The notes under the pieces: model-generated
Databases searched by the model: none
What the model was told of the DNA's origin: nothing
Seen by the model: the letters and a program-made list of their open reading frames with translations, nothing else
Source of the DNA: Gordonia bronchialis DSM 43247
GTDB lineage: Bacteria > Actinomycetota > Actinomycetes > Mycobacteriales > Mycobacteriaceae
DNA: 64,000 bases
Direction of reading: 5' to 3'
NCBI RefSeq assembly: GCF_000024785.1
Contig: NC_013441.1
Coordinates: 868,001-932,000, forward strand
Program-made: the position numbers and the translations under genes
In this document: positions 46,120 through 56,196 of the stretch, piece after piece
Layout of the letters: every line of letters begins with the position of its first letter
Position numbering within the stretch: the first letter of the stretch is position 1

Positions 46120-47622
46120 TCAGCGCACGCCGAACCAGCCCGTCACCCCGGGCCGACGGTTCTCGTAGACGTGTTTGGCCTCGCGATACTCGTCGAGACC
46201 CGACGGCCCGAGTTCACGGCCCACGCCCGAGCGTTTGAACCCGCCCCACTCGGCCTGCGGCAGGTACGGCCCGAAGTCGTTAACCCACACGGTGCCGTGG
46301 CGAAGGCGGTCGGCGACCCGACGTGCCCGGGCGGTATCCGACGACCACACCGCCCCGGCCAGCCCGTATTCGGTGTCGTTGGCAATGCGAACGGCCTCGT
46401 CCTCATCGGTGAAGGTCTCCACGGTGACCGTCGGCCCGAAGGCCTCGTCGTGCACACAGGCCATGTCGCGGCGGGCATTGTCGATGACGGTCGGCAGATA
46501 GAACCAGCCGTCGTCGAGTGACCCGGACCCCTGGTCGCCGGTGGCGAAGGCGCCTCCGGTCCGGATGTCGGCGCCCTCGGCGCGGGCCTGCTCGACGTAG
46601 GCGTGGACCTTGTCGCGGTGTGCCGAGGAGATCAGTGGGCCGGTCTCGGTGCCGTCCGCGAACGGCCGCCCGAGCCGAATCCGTGCGGCACGACGGACGA
46701 GTTCGTCGACGAAGCGGTCATGCGCCGACGCCTCGATCACGAGTCGGGCGCCTGCCGAACAGACCTGGCCGGAGTGCAGGAACGCGGCGTTGAGGGCATT
46801 GTCGACGGAGATGGCGAGCCGGTCCGGAGTGTCGCAGGCGTCGGCGAAGACGACATTCGGGTTCTTGCCGCCGAGTTCGAGAGCGACCTTCTTCACGGTG
46901 GCCGCGGCCTCGCGTGCGATGACCCGGCCGGTGGCCAGCCCGCCGGTGAACGACACGAGGTCCACGTCGGGATGCGAGGCCAACGGCGCACCCGCGATGG
47001 CCCCGGCGCCGAGAATCAGGTTCGCGACGCCCGGCGGCAGGTTCAGGTCGGCGAAGACGCTCATCAGCAGGATGGCGGTGTGCGGCGTGAGTTCGGCCGG
47101 TTTCAGCACAAAGGTGTTGCCGGCCGCCAGCGCGGGTGCGATCTTCCATGCCGCTTGCAGCAGTGGGTAATTCCACGGCGTGATCAGACCGCACACCCCG
47201 ACCGGCTCGTAGACGATGCGAGAGTCGATGTCCGGTGATCCGGCGTCGACGACCCGCGTGGTGTCGTCGCCGGCGAGTGCGCCGAAGTAGCGGAAACAGT
47301 GGGCGATGTCAGACATGTCGATGTCCGACTCGCGCAGACGTTTACCGGTGTCAAGGGACTCTGCCCGGGCGAATTCTGTTCGGCGGCTCTCGATCTCGTC
47401 GGCAACCCGAAGCAGAAGGGCGCCCCGCTCGGCGGCCGGGGTGTGCGGCCACGGCCCGTCGTCGAAGGCGCGGCGGGCCGCACCGATCGCCTCCTCGGTG
47501 TCCAGGGAGTCGGCCTCGGCAACCAGGCCGACGACGGAAAGATCTGCCGGGCAGCGTATTTCCCGCGTCTCACCCGATGCGGCGGCCCGCCACCGGCCGT
47601 CGATGTAGAGCGTCTCAGTCAT
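46120..47622 (-). CDS. Aldehyde dehydrogenase (betaine aldehyde dehydrogenase-like)
   Basis: 500 residues. NAD(P)-binding and catalytic motifs: ITPWNYPLLQAAWKIAPALA, the catalytic Glu in ALELGGKNPNVVF (about residue 255) and the nucleophile in FLHSGQVCSAGARLVIE (about residue 288); the C-terminus has WVNDFGPYLPQAEWGGFKRSG. Oxidises an aldehyde to the acid; the substrate is uncertain, though the ELPQ/WGG block is seen in betaine aldehyde dehydrogenase-like enzymes. ATG 47622 overlaps the upstream hydrolase stop by 8 bp, so the two form an operon opposite a TetR gene. Confidence 0.9.
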   Translation of the reverse strand: MTETLYIDGRWRAAASGETREIRCPADLSVVGLVAEADSLDTEEAIGAARRAFDDGPWPHTPAAERGALLLRVADEIESRRTEFARAESLDTGKRLRESDIDMSDIAHCFRYFGALAGDDTTRVVDAGSPDIDSRIVYEPVGVCGLITPWNYPLLQAAWKIAPALAAGNTFVLKPAELTPHTAILLMSVFADLNLPPGVANLILGAGAIAGAPLASHPDVDLVSFTGGLATGRVIAREAAATVKKVALELGGKNPNVVFADACDTPDRLAISVDNALNAAFLHSGQVCSAGARLVIEASAHDRFVDELVRRAARIRLGRPFADGTETGPLISSAHRDKVHAYVEQARAEGADIRTGGAFATGDQGSGSLDDGWFYLPTVIDNARRDMACVHDEAFGPTVTVETFTDEDEAVRIANDTEYGLAGAVWSSDTARARRVADRLRHGTVWVNDFGPYLPQAEWGGFKRSGVGRELGPSGLDEYREAKHVYENRRPGVTGWFGVR

Positions 47623-48499
47623 GAGCGGCGGTGCTCGGGCCACCGTTGGCCGACGACCCTCGGGTGCCGATGTCGACGATGGCCGCAACGACGGCCTGCG
47701 GCCGGTCCATGGCGACGAAGGTCCGCGCGCCCGGGACCTCGGTGAATGTCGCGTCGGGGAACACGGCGGCCAGGCGGCGGCCCAGCGGCGGACGGAAAGC
47801 CCGGTCGGCGGTGCCCCACACCACCGATACCGGTACCGTCACCGCGGCCAATCGTGCTGTGAGCGCGGCGAGTTCACGCTTGTCGATGGCGCGCAGGAAG
47901 GCGGCGAGGTCGTCGCGGACGCGCTCATCGGTGCGCAGCGGGTCGAGGATCGACGCGGACAGGTCGGGATCGGGATCGGTGACCAGCAGCCCGAATCCGA
48001 GCGGCGAGTGCCGCAGGGCACGCGACCTCTGGAGGAGTCCGGCAAGCCGCCGCGTCAGGCCGGGGCGTCGGAGAAGGGCGAAGACGACAGGATAGGGCTG
48101 CGGTGGAAACTGTTCGAACGCATCGCAATTGGTGAACACCACGCGCCCGGCCAGGGTCGGGTCCCCGTCGAGCGCGAACTGGCAGATCGCGCCACCGGTA
48201 TCGCATCCGACGAGAGTCGGTTCATTCAGCCGTAATTCGGCGATGAACTCGGCGACAATGTGCGCCGCGCCGCGCGGGCTGCGGTCGGCCGCGGGACCCC
48301 ACGGGATGCGATGTGCGCCGAGCGGGAGGGTTGGTACCAGGCAACGGAACCCGTCTTCGGCGAGACGCTGGGCGACTGCGGTCCACATCCGTCCGTCGAC
48401 CACCACCCCATGCACGAATACGACCGGTGGATGCGGCGAATCCGCGGGACCGAATTCCTCGAACTCGATGGTCGCCGAGGGGAGTTCGATGGTGGTCAT
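47615..48499 (-). CDS. Alpha/beta-hydrolase with Asp nucleophile elbow (dehalogenase/epoxide hydrolase-like)
   Basis: 294 residues. HG oxyanion motif VVFVHGVVVDGRMW, and the nucleophile elbow TLVGCDTGGAICQF has Asp, as in haloalkane dehalogenases and epoxide hydrolases. A possible acid lies in VVWGTADRAFRPP. The place where the catalytic His usually stands reads PGARTFVAMDRP, with no His; other actinobacterial homologues may share this, so activity is uncertain. Operon with the aldehyde dehydrogenase: hydrolysis giving an alcohol or aldehyde then oxidation would be a sensible route. Divergent TetR gene next door. ATG 48499 chosen. Confidence 0.8.
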   Translation of the reverse strand: MTTIELPSATIEFEEFGPADSPHPPVVFVHGVVVDGRMWTAVAQRLAEDGFRCLVPTLPLGAHRIPWGPAADRSPRGAAHIVAEFIAELRLNEPTLVGCDTGGAICQFALDGDPTLAGRVVFTNCDAFEQFPPQPYPVVFALLRRPGLTRRLAGLLQRSRALRHSPLGFGLLVTDPDPDLSASILDPLRTDERVRDDLAAFLRAIDKRELAALTARLAAVTVPVSVVWGTADRAFRPPLGRRLAAVFPDATFTEVPGARTFVAMDRPQAVVAAIVDIGTRGSSANGGPSTAAHD

Positions 48500-48544
48500 G
48501 GCCGCCTCCGTCGTAGGCTGGTCGAGGTCACTTACAAACACTCG

Positions 48545-48576
48545 GTATGAAAGTTACGTGCAGGCTGTATGAAAGT
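48545..48576. promoter_or_regulatory. Two direct GTATGAAAGT boxes before the TetR gene
   Basis: GTATGAAAGT occurs at 48545-48554 and 48567-48576, 22 bp (two helical turns) apart, in the short divergent region between the hydrolase operon and the TetR gene; the second covers the TetR start codon. A candidate regulator site. Confidence 0.35.
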
Positions 48577-49174
48577 CAACCGTCGGACCCAGGCAGAGCG
48601 CACCGCGGCGACTCGCGCCGCCCTCATCGGTGCCGGTCGCGAACTCTTCGGCGAACACGGTTACGCCTCGGTCGGCACCCAAGTCATCGTCGAGGCCGCC
48701 GGGGTCACCCGCGGAGCGCTCTATCACCAGTTCGGGGACAAGAAGGGGCTGTTCACGGCGGTATTCGATGCACTGGAGCAGGAGGTGGTCGCACTCTGCG
48801 CCGACGCGATGACCGACCTCGCGCCCACCGACCCGATCGCCGCGCTCAAGGTCGGCATCCGGGCGTTTCTCGAGGTCTTCACCGATCCGGTGCGTCATCG
48901 TATCGGCCTCGTGGATGCCCCCTCGGTCCTCGGCTGGCAGGAGTGGCGTGCGCGCGGTGAAGAGTTCGGCTTCGCCCTGATCGAGGGACTGCTGCAGGCG
49001 TCCATCGAACTGGGGCAGATGGCCGATCAGCCCATCCGGCCGATCGCGCACGTCGCCATCGGAGCGCTCGACGAGTCCGCGCTCTATGTCGCCGCGGCCG
49101 CCGACCGCCAACAGGCCGTCGCCGAGGTGACGGTGGTGCTCGACCGCATCGTCGATTCCTTTGCGATCACCTGA
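48569..49174 (+). CDS. TetR-family transcriptional regulator
   Basis: 201 residues. HTH: TRAALIGAGRELFGEHGYAS with VIVEAAGVTRGALYHQFGDK and KGLFTAVFDALEQEVV. The ligand domain is the TetR_C_33-like type (FTDPVRHRIGLVDAPSVLGW, a pattern I associate with regulators beside alpha/beta hydrolases). Likely represses the divergent hydrolase-aldehyde dehydrogenase operon. ATG 48569; another frame start exists upstream but is not coding-like. Confidence 0.88.
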   Translation: MKVNRRTQAERTAATRAALIGAGRELFGEHGYASVGTQVIVEAAGVTRGALYHQFGDKKGLFTAVFDALEQEVVALCADAMTDLAPTDPIAALKVGIRAFLEVFTDPVRHRIGLVDAPSVLGWQEWRARGEEFGFALIEGLLQASIELGQMADQPIRPIAHVAIGALDESALYVAAAADRQQAVAEVTVVLDRIVDSFAIT

Positions 49175-49316
49175 GTGTCGCCTGGCCGATGGGTCATTCG
49201 CCCGAAATGCGGCTCCCTCAGGACGTTCATAGCGATCCGGCATACGTTGATCGTCGTCACGCTGACTGGAGGTGATCTCGGCGTGGGGAGATACGGGTGG
49301 ATGAGGGAGGTGACGA

Positions 49317-49754
49317 ATGCGTCCGTTCCCGGAAAGGTCGCGGTCGCAGGGCCGGAGATCCGCGACCGCAGGGCCCGGCGGGCGCGGTGTCGGACGTGCG
49401 GGCGGTCCGCCGGCCAGTACGCGTCTCACTGCCGGTGAGGTGGCCCGGCGGGCACGCGAACGCGGCAACCCGTGGATCGTGCCGGACCCGCAACACCCCC
49501 GTCCGTATCACCCGCGCCCACCACATCCCCGGCCGTCCGAAGCCGGCGCCATGCCGGTGCTGCCCCGACCCGAGTCCCGACCCGAGTCCCGGCCCGAGTC
49601 CCGGCCCGTGGCATCGTCTCGGTCGTCGGCCGGGCCACGGGGAAAGCCGGTGTCCTCGGCCCTGCGCTTCGCCCGGCTCGGATGGGCCGTGCTGTCGGTC
49701 ATGACGCTCACGATCGTCGTGGCGCTGTCGAATCCTGGTACTCGCGCGCCGTGA
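49317..49754 (+). CDS. Hypothetical single-pass membrane protein with PESR repeats
   Basis: 145 residues. The start is supported by a near-perfect ribosome site (GGAGGTGA, ending 4 nt before ATG). The N-terminal 100 residues are Arg/Pro/Ser-rich and disordered, with three PESR tetrapeptides (a 12-bp tandem repeat in DNA near 49566-49605). One transmembrane helix near the C-terminus (LGWAVLSVMTLTIVVALS) would place the basic tail in the cytoplasm. No known family. A competing open frame on the same strand (49472-49858) lacks a ribosome site. Confidence 0.5.
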   Translation: MRPFPERSRSQGRRSATAGPGGRGVGRAGGPPASTRLTAGEVARRARERGNPWIVPDPQHPRPYHPRPPHPRPSEAGAMPVLPRPESRPESRPESRPVASSRSSAGPRGKPVSSALRFARLGWAVLSVMTLTIVVALSNPGTRAP

Positions 49755-49924
49755 TTGGCACCGTGTTCACTTCCGTGTCGCCCGTTCGTACGAAAGGGGG
49801 TGGAAACAAGGGTTTTTCGTCCAAACGGGTGATGCTTCGGCCCCTCGGTCCTCGATAGCGTGGCCGCGTCGGGGACGACCCACTCCATCGCCATTCCGCT
49901 ATCGAAACCCTTGAGGTGTGAAAC

Positions 49925-50440
49925 GTGAAACGCAAACTCATATCTGTCGCAGCGGCCGCTCTGGTGAGCTGCGGTATTGCCACCACCGTCGCGGCGACGC
50001 CCGCCTCGGCCGACCCGTTGTCCGATCTGATCGCCACCCTGCTGGCGGGATCCAGTGACGGCGGAAACGGCGGCGGGCCGGCCAATCCGGGGCCGGCGTC
50101 CAACGGGGTGACCGCAGTTCAGGTGACGACCGGGGTGTATCGCGGCCCGGGGAATCAGTATGGCCGGAAGCTCGGTCCCGATCTGTACGCCATGACAAAA
50201 GGGAAATTCCGGGTGTCGGTCAAGTACAACGCCGTGACGTCGGCCGGCGGCGAGAACCGAGCCGACAACTGCCGAATCGAGTTGCGAGTCAGCGGACCGC
50301 AGAACACCGACGTGTACAAGACTGCCAAGTGCAGCGGGTATGGCGATGGGCCGGTTGTCACCCAAACCGGCCGCTACACCGCGACCGTCACCGACCGGGT
50401 CTCTGGTCGTACCGGGCAGTCCACCTTCACCATCGAGTGA
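49925..50440 (+). CDS. Small secreted protein
   Basis: 171 residues. Classic signal peptide: KRK then LISVAAAALVSCGIATTVAA, cleavage near PASA-DP. The mature protein starts with a Gly/Asn-rich linker (SSDGGNGGGPANPG) and then an immunoglobulin-like beta domain of about 100 residues with one Cys pair (NCRIEL and AKCSGYG). No catalytic motif. The gene ends before a strong hairpin. Function unknown. Confidence 0.75.
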   Translation: MKRKLISVAAAALVSCGIATTVAATPASADPLSDLIATLLAGSSDGGNGGGPANPGPASNGVTAVQVTTGVYRGPGNQYGRKLGPDLYAMTKGKFRVSVKYNAVTSAGGENRADNCRIELRVSGPQNTDVYKTAKCSGYGDGPVVTQTGRYTATVTDRVSGRTGQSTFTIE

Positions 50441-50448
50441 TCCACCAT

Positions 50449-50485
50449 CGCTGCGCCCCGTCGATGAGTTTCGCGGGGCGCAGCG
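50449..50485. terminator. Hairpin behind the secreted-protein gene
   Basis: CGCTGCGCCCCG and its exact complement CGGGGCGCAGCG surround a 13-nt loop, 9 bp after the stop codon. Confidence 0.8.
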
Positions 50486-50497
50486 GTCTATCCCGGT

Positions 50498-51262
50498 ATG
50501 GCAACCGCAACGATCAACTCCATGCTCCTGTCCACCGACGATCCCGCCCGATTGTGCGAGTGGTACGCGGCCGCTTTCGAGGCCGCCCCGCAGACGACGC
50601 CCGGTGACCCCGGTGCGTCGTACCGCGTGATCGCCCTCGACGGCTTCTACCTGATGTTCGACAAACGTGACGACGTGTCCGGCCGCAACACCGGCGGGGC
50701 ACGGGCCATCTTGAACGTCGAGGTCGACGACCCGCAGGCCACCGCGCAGCGCCTCGACGACCTCGGGGCCGAGTGGATCAGCCCGCTTGAGAATCGCGAC
50801 GGCAGCTTCTTCGGCACCGTCGCCGACCCCGACGGCAACTGGCTGCAGATCCTGCGGCTCTCCGACGAGCACGAGGTCGAGATGAGCCAACCGGAGTCCG
50901 CGTTCAGTGGCTTCGCGGTGCGTGACCTCGACGCCGCGGAGACGTTCTACCGGGATGTGCTCGGGATGCGTGTGCTGCGGTTCCCGATGGGCATCTTGGG
51001 GATCCGGATCAACCGTCAGACCACCGTGATGGTGTACCCCAAGCCCGATCACGAACCCGCCACCTACACGATCCTCAACATCCCGGTCCCTGATCTCGAG
51101 GCCGCCGTCGACGACCTCACCGCCAAAGGCGTCGCGTTCCTGCGCTACGACGGTTTCGATCACGACGAACGCGGCATCGTCGGTTCCGGTGCGCACGGCG
51201 GACCCGACCTCGCCTGGTTCACCGATCCATCCGGCAACGTGCTCTCGGTGCTGCGCAACTGA
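50498..51262 (+). CDS. VOC family protein (two glyoxalase-like domains)
   Basis: 254 residues: two repeats of the VOC beta-alpha-beta-beta-beta unit, first MLLSTDDPARLCEWYAAAFE...DGNWLQILRL, second FAVRDLDAAETFYRDVLGMRVL...DPSGNVLSVLRN (quoted as short motifs LLSTDDPARLCEWY and VRDLDAAETFYRDVLGM). Metal-ligand positions are partly kept. Could be a glyoxalase, dioxygenase or binding protein; the substrate is unknown. Confidence 0.85.
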   Translation: MATATINSMLLSTDDPARLCEWYAAAFEAAPQTTPGDPGASYRVIALDGFYLMFDKRDDVSGRNTGGARAILNVEVDDPQATAQRLDDLGAEWISPLENRDGSFFGTVADPDGNWLQILRLSDEHEVEMSQPESAFSGFAVRDLDAAETFYRDVLGMRVLRFPMGILGIRINRQTTVMVYPKPDHEPATYTILNIPVPDLEAAVDDLTAKGVAFLRYDGFDHDERGIVGSGAHGGPDLAWFTDPSGNVLSVLRN

Positions 51263-51317
51263 GCGTCGTCGAACCCTCCGACCGGCGAGAACGCGGGAAT
51301 CCGGGGCGCCTCGCGGG

Positions 51318-51335
51318 CGTTCGCTCTGGGCGTAG
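51318..51335 (+). promoter_or_regulatory. Candidate ClgR box upstream of clpC
   Basis: CGTTCGCTCTGGGCGTAG fits the ClgR consensus of Corynebacterium/Streptomyces (CGCY-N-A-N-R-GCG) except T in the A position and C at the first W. It is about 220 bp upstream of clpC, whose orthologues are ClgR targets. Established for relatives; here it is inference. Confidence 0.4.
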
Positions 51336-51431
51336 CCAACGGGGAACAGCGCCGCAGCCTGCGCGGTTGTACCCGGCAGACCCCTGTCGCACCCGATGTC
51401 CGCCATCATCTGGACGGACGTTAACCATAGG

Positions 51432-51483
51432 TGCACTCCCGACGACCACTAGAGTGGAAGCAGGCTGGTCGTCGGGAAGTGCA
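51432..51483 (+). repeat. Long imperfect inverted repeat in the clpC leader
   Basis: TGCACTCCCGACGACCA (51432-51448) pairs with TGGTCGTCGGGAAGTGCA (51466-51483), 17 bp with one bulged base. A competing small hairpin CCACT-AG-AGTGG lies inside (51446-51457). The two folds exclude each other partly, so it may be a leader switch or an operator. It ends about 70 bp before the ATG. Confidence 0.55.
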
Positions 51484-51555
51484 TGATTCGCACACCATGT
51501 TGTCGCTGACGCGTCTGACACGGCGGCCGGGGCGCTAGCAATGTGAGGGAGAACA

Positions 51556-54102
<2,547 letters not shown>

Positions 54103-54123
54103 GCTCGATAAGCGCCCCGACAC

Positions 54124-54155
54124 ACAGCGGCACCACCTTCGGGTGGTGCCGCTGT
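54124..54155 (+). terminator. clpC terminator, 14-bp stem with TTCG loop
   Basis: ACAGCGGCACCACC-TTCG-GGTGGTGCCGCTGT is a perfect stem with the very stable UUCG tetraloop, 22 bp behind the clpC stop. Confidence 0.9.
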
Positions 54156-54218
54156 TGTGTACGGCCCGGCCACCCAACCGTCGGAACGCTCGCTCGGTCC
54201 ATCGGATAGGTTGTGTGG

Positions 54219-55061
54219 GTGACGTCACGTACCGAGAACTCCGATACCGCGCCGATCATCGTCGAACGCGACGACGAGATCGCCATTATCCGGCTCAACC
54301 GGCCCGACCGCCTCAACGCCTTCACCGTGCAGATGGGGCAGGCACTGATCGACGCCTTCGACGAGACCGACGCCGACGACTCGGTGCGCGCGGTGGTGCT
54401 CACCGGTAACGGTCGCGCGTATTGCGCGGGCGCCGACCTGGGCAGCGGGGGAGACACCTTCGACGCGTCCGGGATCACCGACGAGGTGCCGCCCGACGAG
54501 GGCGGGCGGCTCTCGTTGCGGATCTTCCGGTCGCTGAAGCCGGTGGTGGTGGCGGTCAATGGTCCCTCGGCCGGTGTCGGGGTGACGATGACCCTGCCTG
54601 CCGACGCCCGAATCGCCTCGGAGGACGCCAAATTCGGGTTTGTGTTCGCCGCCCGCGGCCTGGTCCCCGAAGCCGCGTCGAGCTGGTTCCTGCCGCGCCT
54701 GGTGGGTCTGCCGACCGCGTTGCGCTGGACCATGGGCGCCCAGATGGTCTCGGTCACCGAGGCTTTCGAGCACGGTCTGGTGCAGCAGGTCGTCCCCAAG
54801 GACGAGGTGTTGTCCACCGCGATCGCCGTGGCCCGCGAGATGACCGCCAACAGCGCGCCGGTGTCGGTGGCCCTGACCCGACAGCTGTTGTGGCGCATGG
54901 CCGGTGCTCCGTCCCCGCTGGACGCGCACACCGCCGATTCCAAGGCGATCTACTATCGCGGGCAATCGGGCGACGTTTACGAAGGGGTGACCGCCTTCCT
55001 GGAGAAGAGAGCGGCGGTGTACCCGAACACCGTGTCGAAGGATCTTCCGGAGATCTTCTGA
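54219..55061 (+). CDS. Enoyl-CoA hydratase/isomerase family protein
   Basis: About 280 residues of the crotonase fold: IAIIRLNRPDRLNAFTVQM, oxyanion-hole loop VVLTGNGRAYCAGADLGSGG, then VVAVNGPSAGVGVTMTLPAD and FGFVFAARGLVPEAASSWFL. The second Glu/Gly pattern is that of a hydratase/isomerase of the EchA type, roles ranging from beta-oxidation to side-chain degradation. GTG 54219 or 54213; TAGGTT a few bases upstream suggests a leaderless transcript. Confidence 0.88.
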   Translation: MTSRTENSDTAPIIVERDDEIAIIRLNRPDRLNAFTVQMGQALIDAFDETDADDSVRAVVLTGNGRAYCAGADLGSGGDTFDASGITDEVPPDEGGRLSLRIFRSLKPVVVAVNGPSAGVGVTMTLPADARIASEDAKFGFVFAARGLVPEAASSWFLPRLVGLPTALRWTMGAQMVSVTEAFEHGLVQQVVPKDEVLSTAIAVAREMTANSAPVSVALTRQLLWRMAGAPSPLDAHTADSKAIYYRGQSGDVYEGVTAFLEKRAAVYPNTVSKDLPEIF

Positions 55062-55194
55062 CCCGTCGTGCGGCTACCGCCCAGCAGGGTGAGACCGCGT
55101 CGACCAGCGGCGTGAGCCAGGAACTGTCGGTCGGCCGGACCGATACCGGGGCGGCATCGTCGAAGGTGACCCCGGATATGTGAAACTGTGCAGC

Positions 55195-56196
55195 ATGAGT
55201 CGTCGTCGCTGGTGGTCGCGTGGTGCCGCGCTCGCGGTGTCCGCGGCTGCGGCTGCGGCGCTGGTGATCCCGGGTTCCGGGGTCACGCCGGAGCCCAGCT
55301 CGCCGGTACGGACCACCGCGTCCGGGGCGGAGACCCCCGTGCTGGACGTGTATGCGTTGAGTAAGTACGTGTCCCTGGGCAGTTCGTACGCAGCCGGGCC
55401 GGCGGTGTCGCGGCTGCACACCGTGTGTCAGCGGTCGGCGGACAACTATCCGCATCAGGTGGCGGCTGCGCTCGGGATGCGGCTGTCCGACGCCTCGTGC
55501 AGTGGGGCGCGCACGGTGAACATCCTGCGCGTGCCGCAACGGCCGCTGCGGATGCCGCAGATCAGCGCGGTCACCCCGGACACACGCCTGGTGACGATCA
55601 CCACCGGCGGCAACGACCTCGACTACATGGGACGCCTGCTGGCGATGGGATGCGCCAACAGCGATCCCCGCCACATCAGCCCGCTGACCGTGCGTGCTTG
55701 TGCCCGCCCCAAACCGATCCGCCCGGAGCCGGTGGCCCGTGACTATGTGGCCGTCGAACAGTCCATCGCGGCGACCGTCGGCGCGGTCCGCGCCCGTGCA
55801 CCGCATGCGCTGGTCGTCATCGTCGACTATCTGCCGCTGGGGCCTGTCGGCCAGCGATGCGCCGGGCTGGCGTTGACGCCCGCGCAGGCGATCTCCACGC
55901 GCCGCGTGTACGACGCGCTGGTCGCCGCGACCGCCCGGGCGGCCGCGGCCTCGGATGCGGTGCTGGTTCGTGCGTCGCGGGCCGGCGCGGGACATGGCGT
56001 GTGCTCGAAGTCGCCGTGGCTGAGCGGCTTCGGTACCGGTGGGGTTTCCTATCACCCGAACGCGCAGGGCAAGACCGCCGTCGCCGACCTGGTCCTCGCG
56101 GCTCTGCGTCAGCCCTCGACGGTGGCCGAATTCGTGACGCTGGGGGTGCTGCCTGCCTCGGGCGTCGTGGGGCCCGGCGTGGCACCGTCGCGGTAA
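55195..56196 (+). CDS. Secreted SGNH/GDSL-type esterase
   Basis: About 333 residues: signal peptide with RRRWWSRGAALAVSAAAAAALV, then an SGNH hydrolase. Block I reads VSLGSSYAAGP (GSS instead of GDS, common in actinobacterial members; the second Ser of GSS is the nucleophile), block III ITTGGNDLDY, and block V SYHPNAQGKT with catalytic His. Cysteines around 85-110 and 165-180 probably form disulfides. An extracellular lipase or esterase. Start ATG 55195, or GTG 55180. Confidence 0.85.
   Translation: MSRRRWWSRGAALAVSAAAAAALVIPGSGVTPEPSSPVRTTASGAETPVLDVYALSKYVSLGSSYAAGPAVSRLHTVCQRSADNYPHQVAAALGMRLSDASCSGARTVNILRVPQRPLRMPQISAVTPDTRLVTITTGGNDLDYMGRLLAMGCANSDPRHISPLTVRACARPKPIRPEPVARDYVAVEQSIAATVGAVRARAPHALVVIVDYLPLGPVGQRCAGLALTPAQAISTRRVYDALVAATARAAAASDAVLVRASRAGAGHGVCSKSPWLSGFGTGGVSYHPNAQGKTAVADLVLAALRQPSTVAEFVTLGVLPASGVVGPGVAPSR

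Noticed and set aside
49472..49858. Alternative gene overlapping the PESR protein
   Set aside because: No ribosome site, low-complexity composition, no membrane segment or family; the frame starting at 49317 has GGAGGTGA.
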